Positions 57,187-64,000 of a DNA stretch of 64,000 bases are shown piece after piece. The notes beneath the pieces were generated by a model. It saw nothing but the letters and a program-made list of their open reading frames with translations, was not told the origin of the DNA and ran no database searches. The stretch spans positions 186,001-250,000 of the forward strand of contig JADJOC010000009.1 of assembly GCA_016713965.1 (NCBI GenBank). The letters run 5' to 3'. This stretch comes from Chitinophagaceae bacterium. Lineage in GTDB: Bacteria; Bacteroidota; Bacteroidia; Chitinophagales; Chitinophagaceae. Made by a program: the position numbers and the translations under genes. Each line of letters starts with the position of its first letter. Position 1 is the stretch's first letter.

Positions 57187-58005
57187 TTGTACATGATAAA
57201 CCAGTATTTATATAGAGGCATAGTTTTATTGGTATTAATTATATCAATATCCCTTAGCCCTAAGCTTTTTTCTCAAATAAAGGTAGGTAATAACCCTGCA
57301 TCCATCAATGCTAATGCGATGCTGGATGTAGAATCTACCAATAAAGGCTTGCTTTTACCGAGGCTCTCACTTGCATCCACTATCAACCCCTCCCCTTTAA
57401 GCAATTTTGTAGCGGGTATGTTTGTGTACAATACCGTTACTGCCGGAGATGTTACCCCGGGGCTTTATTATAGTGATGGTGCACAGTGGATAAAAGTAAA
57501 TGGTGCAGCAAACAATAACAGTGGCTGGGGGTTGATGGGTAATGCCGGCACCACACCTGGCACCGATTTTTTAGGCACTACAGATAACCAGGATTTAATT
57601 TTTAAGACCAATAGTCAGGAAAGGTTACGTATAAAAAACAATGGCTGGACTGGTATTGGAACCAGTTCGCCCCAGGCAGCCTTGCAGGTTAAAGGCCAAA
57701 TAATAATAGATACGCTGCAAAGTGGAAATAAAGATACCGACAGCATATTGGTAGCTGATGCTACAGGCAGGGTAAAAAGAATTTCCTCTGCTAGTTACTC
57801 ATCACAGGTAGTAAGCAACCTTGAAATAGTTGCCAATAATGGACAAACTGCCTTTACTACACCGGATACCATAACCGATGCCAATAAAATTTTTTTATAC
57901 CGCAATGGGGTACTGATTTCATTTTCAGTTTTTAACAATACTACCATCCTGTCGGAAATTGCTGCTGTACAAGGCGATGAGATAAAAATAATTCAATTAC
58001 TTTAA
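57187..58005 (+). CDS. Secreted surface protein, tail-fibre-like
   Basis: 272 residues with an N-terminal hydrophobic signal (RGIVLLVLIISISLSPKLFS). Then INANAMLDVESTNKGLLLPRLSL, YSDGAQWIKVNG and WTGIGTSSPQAALQVKG, motifs common in Bacteroidota surface/tail-fibre-like proteins. Its C-terminal ~60 residues (KIFLYRNGVLISFSVFN...VQGDEIKIIQLL) resemble the end of the next protein (KVWVFRNGAKLLVTTDY...ANDVIEVQWVK). Function unknown; first intact gene of a row of three. Confidence 0.7.
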   Translation: MYMINQYLYRGIVLLVLIISISLSPKLFSQIKVGNNPASINANAMLDVESTNKGLLLPRLSLASTINPSPLSNFVAGMFVYNTVTAGDVTPGLYYSDGAQWIKVNGAANNNSGWGLMGNAGTTPGTDFLGTTDNQDLIFKTNSQERLRIKNNGWTGIGTSSPQAALQVKGQIIIDTLQSGNKDTDSILVADATGRVKRISSASYSSQVVSNLEIVANNGQTAFTTPDTITDANKIFLYRNGVLISFSVFNNTTILSEIAAVQGDEIKIIQLL

Positions 58006-58043
58006 TACAAAACCAACACTTATCAATTTAAAAGAAAACCATC

Positions 58044-58880
58044 ATGAAAAAGAAAATTTTATTTTTAATCGGAGTTACAATAACACTCAGTTACGCTGTA
58101 ACCGCCCAAAAAGTAAGTACAAAAGTCATTGACAATAAGGGTACCATTAAATGGGTATTAGATAGTTCAACCGCAGTAATTACTAAGGCTGATAGCACCC
58201 TCTTATTTGTTACACCCACACAATTAAATGACAGCCTGAGTGGTTACATAAAAGGTGCCCAAAACGGGCTTACCAAAACCGGGCAGATAGTAAAATTAGG
58301 TGGCACCTTATCAGAAGTAACTACTATTGCTACCAGCGGTGCCAACTTTTTAGCCATTACCGGTTTGCAGTCAGGATCATCAGCTACCGATAGCATAATG
58401 GTAATTGACCCGAGTAACAATCAGGTAAAATTTATTTCTGCAGCCTCTTTATTTAATGCCCTTACCTTTAGTAATGGATTAACCAAGACGGGAAATGAGG
58501 TAAAATTAGGTGGTACTTTAACTGCACCTACAACCATTACCACTGACGCTACCAATGTATTAAAAATTGCAGGGTTAGAAAGCGGTAATTTGTCAACAGA
58601 CAGCCTTGTAGTAGCCACTTCAGACGGTACTTTAAAAAGAGTAAGTTCAGAGACGCTCTTACAAAGTGGCGATCAGAACTTCAGTGCGGCGTTAAACCAG
58701 GCAGTGTATAATGTTGCCAATATGCCTGCTACAGTTTCAAAAGTATGGGTATTTAGAAACGGGGCTAAATTGTTAGTTACTACAGATTATACAGCTACAG
58801 CCGGTACAGTTACCTTAACTGGGCCTATGGCAGCACTGGTTGAAGCAAATGATGTAATAGAAGTTCAGTGGGTGAAATAA
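58044..58880 (+). CDS. Secreted repeat-module protein
   Basis: 278 residues with signal peptide MKKKILFLIGVTITLSYAVT (cut near AQ). Two copies of a ~77-residue module (NGLTKTGQIVKLGGTLSEVT... and NGLTKTGNEVKLGGTLTAPT...) that are relatives of the repeats in the 861-residue protein downstream. The end matches the C-terminal domain of the preceding gene. It follows that gene by 38 bp, so cotranscription is likely. Adhesin-like or structural role inferred. Confidence 0.7.
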   Translation: MKKKILFLIGVTITLSYAVTAQKVSTKVIDNKGTIKWVLDSSTAVITKADSTLLFVTPTQLNDSLSGYIKGAQNGLTKTGQIVKLGGTLSEVTTIATSGANFLAITGLQSGSSATDSIMVIDPSNNQVKFISAASLFNALTFSNGLTKTGNEVKLGGTLTAPTTITTDATNVLKIAGLESGNLSTDSLVVATSDGTLKRVSSETLLQSGDQNFSAALNQAVYNVANMPATVSKVWVFRNGAKLLVTTDYTATAGTVTLTGPMAALVEANDVIEVQWVK

Positions 58881-59040
58881 TAATTTTAATAAATAATATG
58901 CTGTAAAGTTAATGGTGACATGTTGCTTCTTTTCAGGTGAAAGGCTGGCATAAAATATAATAAACTTTATATTTTATGCTAACGTTTCACAATTAACATT
59001 ACTTTAAATAATAAGTTGCACAAAGCAACGATTAACTAGT

Positions 59041-61626
59041 ATGAGAAAAAGCCTCCTGATCCTTATGTTGTTTTGTGTAGCTATTAAAGGGGTTACGCAG
59101 ATAGTTATTACACCCAAAGGATCTAAAGTAGTAATAGATAGTAGTAAATGGAATTTATCCGGTAGCAATATCTATAATAAAAATAGTGGTAATGTTGGCT
59201 TTGGCACAACAAATCCATTATACAAAGTAGATATTAATGCCACCACAAACCCAATAAGATTAGGAGGGTTAGTTGCGGGGCTGGCTACTGACAGCTTGTT
59301 AACCACTTTAAATGGAGTGGTAAGAAAAACAGCTATTCATCAGCTTATAACAGATAGCACTACCGCCAGCAATGGCCTTACCCTTACAGATAACGATGTA
59401 CGTTTGGGCGGTAATTTAACACAGGCCACAACCCTGACCAGCAACAGCAATACCTTAACCTTTGCCACAGGCGGATCGGCTTTGAATATTACCGGGCTTA
59501 CAAGGTCACCATCTACACCAACTATTACAGATAGCATAGTAATGCTTAATAATAGTACAGGGTTGTTACGCATCATGCATGCAGATTCTCTTCTTAGAAA
59601 TGCTTGGATTTTAAAAGGTAATATCGCTAACAGTACAGATTTTTTAGGTACACTAAACAATTTGCCTTTAAATTTTAGAATTAATAATATACGTAGGGGC
59701 GTAATGGGTAGCGAAACATTAGCAGCATACACTACTTTGAGTTTAGATGGCAGCCATGTTGCTAAATCATTTTCATCAGGTGTAACTGGTATAACCAATA
59801 GCCTCGATCTTGGTATTGATGGAAATGCATCGCAGGCAGTAAATGTAAGCGGGACTATAGTGGGTATTGATAATTTATCATATTTAAGGTCTTCAGGTTC
59901 TGCTGGGACACTTCGTGGGCAAAGGAATAGAATTTGGGCTATCAATAGCAACGCAATAACAAATACGGATGGGGTTTTTAATGAGTACAGGATTGAAGGT
60001 GTCAGTGCCCAATTAACTAATATAAAGAATTTTAATACCGAATTAAGAACGACTGCAGGAGCTAAAATAACCAATTATTACAGCATGTTTAATAGTACCA
60101 ATGGTTCGCCGTTAGTAACCAATTTTTATGGAACTTACTTCCAGGGAAATACCTCTGTAAATAATATAACAAATTATTATACCCACTACCAGGAAGATTT
60201 GGGAAATGATACAAAAAAGTATTTTTTATATTACAATGGAAATGGTGCCACTACACAGCCAGTAGTAGTAAACGCTCTTGGAAACTTAGGATTAGGTATA
60301 ACTAATCCCACCTCTCAGTTACATACAAATGGCTCAGTAAGGTTTAGTGGTTTGGGAACTAATACAACAAACACAAATATGGTAACTACCGATGGTGCTG
60401 GTAATTTAACCACAAGGAATTTAAGCAGCCTGCTTATGCCTGACAGCACAACTGCTAGTAATGGATTAACCCTTTCTGGGAAAAATGTACAGCTTGGTGG
60501 AAATTTAACACAAGCAACTACCATTACCAACAATAGTAACGCATTGACCTTTGCCACAGGTGGAACCGCCTTAAATATTACCGGCCTTACAGCCGGGGCA
60601 TCTACCGATAGTGTGGTAACGGTTAATACGGCTACCGGAAGAATAAACCGCATTGCCCCCGGTTCATTACCCAATAGTACTACCGCCAGCAATGGCCTAA
60701 CCCTTACAGGTACCGATGTACGTTTGGGTGGTAATTTAACACAAGCCACTACCCTGACCAACAACAGCAATGCCTTAACCTTTGCCACAGGTGGAACCGC
60801 ATTAAATATTACCGGGCTTACCGCCGGGGCTTCAACCGATAGTTTATTAACGGTTAATACGGCTACCGGAAGAATAAACCAGGTGGCCGTAGGCAGGTTG
60901 CCTGATAATACTACCGCCAGCAACGGTCTTACCCTTACAGGTACCGATGTACGTTTGGGTGGTAATTTAACACAGGCCACTACCGTAACCAATAACAGCA
61001 ATGCCTTAACCTTTGCCACAGGTGGAACCGCATTAAATATTACCGGGCTTACCGCAGGGGCTTCAACAGACAGTGTGGTAACGGTTAATACGGCTACCGG
61101 AAGAATAAACCAGGTGGCCGTAGGCAGGTTGCCTGATAATACTACCGCCAGCAACGGTCTTACCCTTACAGGTACCGATGTACGTTTGGGTGGTAATTTA
61201 ACACAGGCCACTACCCTGACCAACAACAGCAATACTTTAACCGTTGCCACAGGCGGATCGGCCTTAAATATTACCGGGCTTACCGCCGGGGCTTCAACCG
61301 ATAGTTTATTAACGGTTAATACGGCTACCGGAAGGGTCAACCGTATTGCTACAGGCTCAATAACACAAATACAAAATGTTACGACTACCAACCTGGCATT
61401 AACGTTAAATAATACACATTATACGGTAATTGTAACAGCCAATGTAAATATTACTTTACCTCCTGCCAATGCAAATAAAGGTCGGATTTATATCGTTAAA
61501 AAGACCTTTAACGGATCAAGTACTATAAGCACTTATATAAATACCAATGGCTCGTCTTCTACTGCATTGCCCCGGGGGGTAAGGCAGCTACAAAGCGATG
61601 GAACAAACTGGCAACAGATAAACTAA
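59041..61626 (+). CDS. Large secreted protein with near-identical 77-residue repeats
   Basis: 861 residues; signal peptide MRKSLLILMLFCVAIKGVTQ. Contains five copies of the module TTASNGLTLTGTDVRLGGNL...ATGGTALNITGLTAGASTDS: one at ~residue 107 and four in tandem from ~470 (60448) on, each 231 bp. Between them lies a non-repeated region (residues ~185-460) with GLGITNPTSQLHTNGS. The C-terminus (ITQIQNVTTTNLALTLNN...NINLPPANANKGRIYIVKK-like) looks like a beta-structured end domain. Probably surface-exposed; no T9SS domain seen. Confidence 0.75.
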   Translation: MRKSLLILMLFCVAIKGVTQIVITPKGSKVVIDSSKWNLSGSNIYNKNSGNVGFGTTNPLYKVDINATTNPIRLGGLVAGLATDSLLTTLNGVVRKTAIHQLITDSTTASNGLTLTDNDVRLGGNLTQATTLTSNSNTLTFATGGSALNITGLTRSPSTPTITDSIVMLNNSTGLLRIMHADSLLRNAWILKGNIANSTDFLGTLNNLPLNFRINNIRRGVMGSETLAAYTTLSLDGSHVAKSFSSGVTGITNSLDLGIDGNASQAVNVSGTIVGIDNLSYLRSSGSAGTLRGQRNRIWAINSNAITNTDGVFNEYRIEGVSAQLTNIKNFNTELRTTAGAKITNYYSMFNSTNGSPLVTNFYGTYFQGNTSVNNITNYYTHYQEDLGNDTKKYFLYYNGNGATTQPVVVNALGNLGLGITNPTSQLHTNGSVRFSGLGTNTTNTNMVTTDGAGNLTTRNLSSLLMPDSTTASNGLTLSGKNVQLGGNLTQATTITNNSNALTFATGGTALNITGLTAGASTDSVVTVNTATGRINRIAPGSLPNSTTASNGLTLTGTDVRLGGNLTQATTLTNNSNALTFATGGTALNITGLTAGASTDSLLTVNTATGRINQVAVGRLPDNTTASNGLTLTGTDVRLGGNLTQATTVTNNSNALTFATGGTALNITGLTAGASTDSVVTVNTATGRINQVAVGRLPDNTTASNGLTLTGTDVRLGGNLTQATTLTNNSNTLTVATGGSALNITGLTAGASTDSLLTVNTATGRVNRIATGSITQIQNVTTTNLALTLNNTHYTVIVTANVNITLPPANANKGRIYIVKKTFNGSSTISTYINTNGSSSTALPRGVRQLQSDGTNWQQIN
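60448..61371 (+). repeat. 231-bp tandem repeat, four units
   Basis: Units start at 60448, 60679, 60910 and 61141, exactly 231 bp (77 codons) apart. Units 3 and 4 and parts of unit 2 are nearly identical in DNA, so they arose recently by duplication or are homogenised by conversion. The period keeps the frame, so unit gain or loss would change length without breaking the protein. Confidence 0.95.
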
Positions 61627-61845
61627 TAAGCAGTGTTTCAGGTTAATTTTTTGTATTTCATTAAATTTAGAAAGCTTATGTAACCCTACTTTTTTCTCCC
61701 GAAAACCGGACAGGTTGTTCCTGCCATACAGTTCAACTTTTACTACTGTAGCGTCATCAATTGTTGTTTACGCTTTCATTTCAACAATACTTATTTGCTT
61801 AAATAATTCCGATTTATTATATTTGCGTAACCAACTCAAATATAT

Positions 61846-62896
61846 ATGGCTTACACAATTGATCTTTCTTCTGATGAGGTTTCAGCATTAAAGAGACTAA
61901 GACGCAGCGAAAAAGATGGGAAAATACTTCGTCGCTACCAATGTATTTGGATGGCGCATGAAGGGTTTCCTAAAAAGAAATAGCCACTACTCTCGGTATT
62001 AATATAGACACTGTAACCGATTGGATTAAGCTGTTTAATAAAGCCCGGTTGGGAGGCTTAAGTAAATTGCATTATGAAGGCAGAAGGCCCTCTGCTTTGG
62101 ATGCTATTAAAGATTTACTGATAAAGCATATCAGGGAGCAATCCATCGGCAAGCTTTCTGAGTTGCAGGATTTTTTAGAAACCAAGCATTCAATTACAGT
62201 AGAGCATAGTTGGTTAAGCCGCTATTGTAAAAAAAACTCCATTGCTCTTATAAAAAGACAAGACTGATTCCAGGAAAAATTCCCTCAGAACAAATACAGG
62301 AATCTTTCATACAATTGATGGATCAACTTTATAGGTGTGCCTGTAATGATGATAAAGAAATATTATTGTATTTAGACCCTATGCACCAGATACACAATAA
62401 TGAAAACGATTACGCCTGGCAACCAACAGGGCTTAAGGGCACTAAAAAAGTGTTGGCCAACACTGGAAGAAAGCGACTCAATATTATTGGTGCAGTTAAC
62501 CCGGTAACTTTTGAACCAACTATTATGCTGACAGAAGAAAATTGTTGTGCCGAAGTGATAGAAGCATTTTTAGGAGAATTAAGACAACAGTATTCTAGTG
62601 CTACCAGTATCTGTATTATTTTAGATAATGCAAGATACCAGCGTAGTTATATTGTACAGGAAAAAGCAAAAAAATTGGGCATTGACCTTATTTATTTACC
62701 CCCTTATAGTCCAAACTTAAACTTAATAGAAAGATTATGGCGGTATTTTAAAAAGAAAATAATGAAGAATAAATACTACGAAAATTATACTTTATTTGAA
62801 AATGCCGTTGAAACATTTTTCCAGACTTTTAATGACAGGATTGCAGATATGAAATCCTTATTAAACTTTAAATTCGGAATTATTAAAGCAAATTAG
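61846..62896 (+). pseudogene. IS630-family transposase, two one-base breaks
   Basis: MAYTIDLSSDEVSALKRLRR...AHEGFPKK, then HTH (IATTLGINIDTVTDWIKLFNK) and the DDE core LLYLDPMHQIHNN, CIILDNARYQRS and LPPYSPNLNLIERLWRYFKKK (last acidic residue E). Breaks at 61977 (A5 where A6 continues KKEIATT) and ~62265 (GACTGATT where GACTTGATT continues KRQDLIPGK). About 350 residues if joined. A TATATTTG box lies at 61818-61825. Clear ends of the element are not visible. Confidence 0.85.
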
Positions 62897-62903
62897 TAAA
62901 ACA

Positions 62904-63265
62904 AAAAAATCAAGGCTGCGAATAAATAGCTAAAATTTACTTCGTTGCGCTTTAGCGAAAAAGCTAAACTTGAACTTTTGTACACTAATGAACCAATACA
63001 ATTATCAGCTTTTTTACTTTATATTATCATTTTCGCTGCTTTACGCTTCACTTTGTAAATTTCTTTACGCTATTTTTTCGAGGCCGGGTAACAAACCTTA
63101 TTAAAAAACAGTAGTAATACCAATGTGAAATATAAAACAGTCCATTTAATTTTACCTCATCCCCAGCCCTTCTCCAAGGGAGAGGGGGGCGTTGGATTGT
63201 TTTATATTTCACATTGGTATAAGTAATTTCAGATCTTTAATTTGCGCTTATTCTACCTAATCCTA
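62904..63265. repeat. Right direct repeat of the surface-protein island
   Basis: Second copy of the 55279-55535 repeat, starting 7 bp past the transposase stop and interrupted by a 102-bp MITE with its TAA duplication. The island between the two copies is 7.4 kb and holds the four secreted-protein genes and the IS630 transposase. Confidence 0.8.
63118..63219. mobile_element. 102-bp MITE-like element
   Basis: Terminal inverted repeats of ~27 bp with one mismatch (TACCAATGTGAAATATAAAA ... and its complement), no coding capacity, TAA duplicated on both sides (63115-63117, 63220-63222). The empty site is preserved in the left direct repeat (GTAGTAAGTAATT at about 55487), which proves the insertion. 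The centre holds a CTTCTCCAAGGGAGAG palindrome. Confidence 0.9.
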
Positions 63266-63556
63266 ATAATTTATTTTACAGTAGCTTATTTTTTCTTAAA
63301 AATGTATTATTGTAAACATTCATTAATGCGGATAAAAAATGAAGGGTTACCGTATTTTTATAATAAACAGGTACTTCATGCAGCCTCTTACCCGAAATTA
63401 AATAAATAGATAAGATTTCAATTAAGTTTTGTCTTATCTATAAATAATCACAACATATTCACTAAATTGCACAGTCAAAAAACACCAGCTATAATTATGT
63501 TATTTAAATTAATATATTACTTCTGGCTTTTATAAGATTCATTTAAAAAAAAATTT
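63266..63556. other. Spacer upstream of glmS
   Basis: 291 bp, AT-rich, no gene. An inverted repeat TAGATAAGA...TCTTATCTA (63407-63415, 63432-63440) lies ~120 bp before glmS and could be regulatory. No glmS ribozyme-like sequence was recognised. Confidence 0.45.
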
Positions 63557-64000
63557 ATGTGTGGAATAGTAGGATATACAGGGCCTAAGAAAGCTTATCC
63601 AATTATTATTAAGGGATTAAAGAGATTAGAGTACCGTGGCTATGATAGTACTGGTGTTGCACTGTTAGGCAACAGCGGCTTAAAAGTATATAAAAAGAAA
63701 GGCCGTGTGGCCGATTTGGAAGATTATATAGTAGGTAAAAATGTACAAGCTAATACCGGCATTGGACATACAAGATGGGCTACCCATGGAGAACCCAGTG
63801 ATATAAATGCCCATCCGCATAGTTCTGCCAGTGGTAAATTGGCTATGATACATAATGGAATTATAGAAAATTATGCACAGCTAAAACAAGAACTAACTAA
63901 CAAAGGCTATACTTTTAAGAGTGAAACTGATACTGAAGTATTATTGAACTTTATTGAAGACATTAAAAATAATAATAACTGTAATTTAGAAGAGGCAGTA
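63557..64000 (+). CDS. glmS: Glutamine--fructose-6-phosphate aminotransferase (partial)
   Basis: 148 residues to the right edge. N-terminal nucleophile Cys2 in MCGIVGYTG, then KRLEYRGYDSTGVAL, GIGHTRWATHGEPSDINAHPH and IHNGIIENYAQLK, the class II glutaminase domain of GlmS. The isomerase domains lie outside the window. It makes glucosamine-6-phosphate for peptidoglycan and LPS. Confidence 0.95.
   Translation, partial: MCGIVGYTGPKKAYPIIIKGLKRLEYRGYDSTGVALLGNSGLKVYKKKGRVADLEDYIVGKNVQANTGIGHTRWATHGEPSDINAHPHSSASGKLAMIHNGIIENYAQLKQELTNKGYTFKSETDTEVLLNFIEDIKNNNNCNLEEAV

Noticed and set aside
59340..60074. 244-codon minus-strand open frame
   Set aside because: Shadow of the same large secreted-protein gene, with unnatural composition; the plus-strand frame has a signal peptide and modules shared with its neighbours.
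60315..61391. 358-codon open frame on the minus strand across the repeats
   Set aside because: It is antisense to the repeat gene; the 231-bp period keeps any stop-free antisense frame open through all units. Its protein is a low-complexity Val/Leu/Pro repeat with no start context.
63266..63556. glmS ribozyme/riboswitch upstream of glmS
   Set aside because: No ribozyme core could be recognised, and that class is mainly from Firmicutes. Only a simple inverted repeat is present.

Overview
The window is an AT-rich bacterial chromosome segment that looks like Bacteroidota, probably near Chitinophagaceae. The signs are a gene set typical of that group (futalosine-route menaquinone genes, fused aspartokinase/homoserine dehydrogenase, DUF4920 and DUF4476 proteins, SDR-type threonine dehydrogenase, a type IX secretion C-terminal domain) and promoter -7 boxes of the TAnnTTTG type, one of them with TTG exactly 19 bases upstream (rplK). 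No rRNA or CRISPR array is present. There are five tRNA genes.

Layout. 1-8.1 kb: end of mqnB, mqnD, photolyase, class IV aminotransferase, NarL-type response regulator, guaA, a periplasmic binding-like protein. 7.1-18.2 kb: the DNA ligase-associated repair module (exonuclease, ATP-dependent ligase, Lhr-type helicase, phosphoesterase PdeM). Only the exonuclease is intact: the ligase holds an IS3-family element with a 3-bp target duplication, the helicase has lost an internal segment, and pdeM holds an IS5-like element with a 6-bp duplication. A Panacea-type antitoxin gene and a two-TM partner sit between ligase and helicase, after a palindrome-rich spacer. 18.3-22.2 kb: proline dehydrogenase, acyl-CoA thioesterase, PlsC-like acyltransferase, HAD hydrolase, and a small secreted-protein relic.

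22.3-36.5 kb, minus strand: translation genes in the order (transcribed) four tRNAs, tuf, tRNA-Trp, secE, nusG, then thrA-thrB-thrC, a second IS3 copy, an IS427-like element and a DUF4920 gene, then rplK-rplA-rplJ-rplL. The usual nusG-rplK junction is therefore split, and rpoBC do not follow rplL. 36.6-53.7 kb: housekeeping genes (raiA, truA, M1 aminopeptidase, rpsL-rpsG without fusA, ilvE, rdgB, aroE, a phosphosulfolactate synthase-like gene, a TPR protein, threonine dehydrogenase, kdsA, acnA). 54-63.3 kb: an accessory island of secreted, repeat-rich surface proteins lying between two ~255-bp direct repeats, each next to IS630-family transposase sequence. The right repeat carries a 102-bp MITE. 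glmS begins at the right edge.

A theme of the window is broken reading frames. Beside clean IS insertions, many otherwise well-conserved genes (thrA, thrC, kdsA, the phosphosulfolactate synthase, an HAD hydrolase, the Panacea pair, IS transposases) are split by one-base indels, mostly at homopolymers, and two by single in-frame stop codons. The indels in essential-looking genes suggest consensus errors; the IS insertions and the helicase deletion look like real biology. Family assignments were made by reading the proteins; no database search was run.
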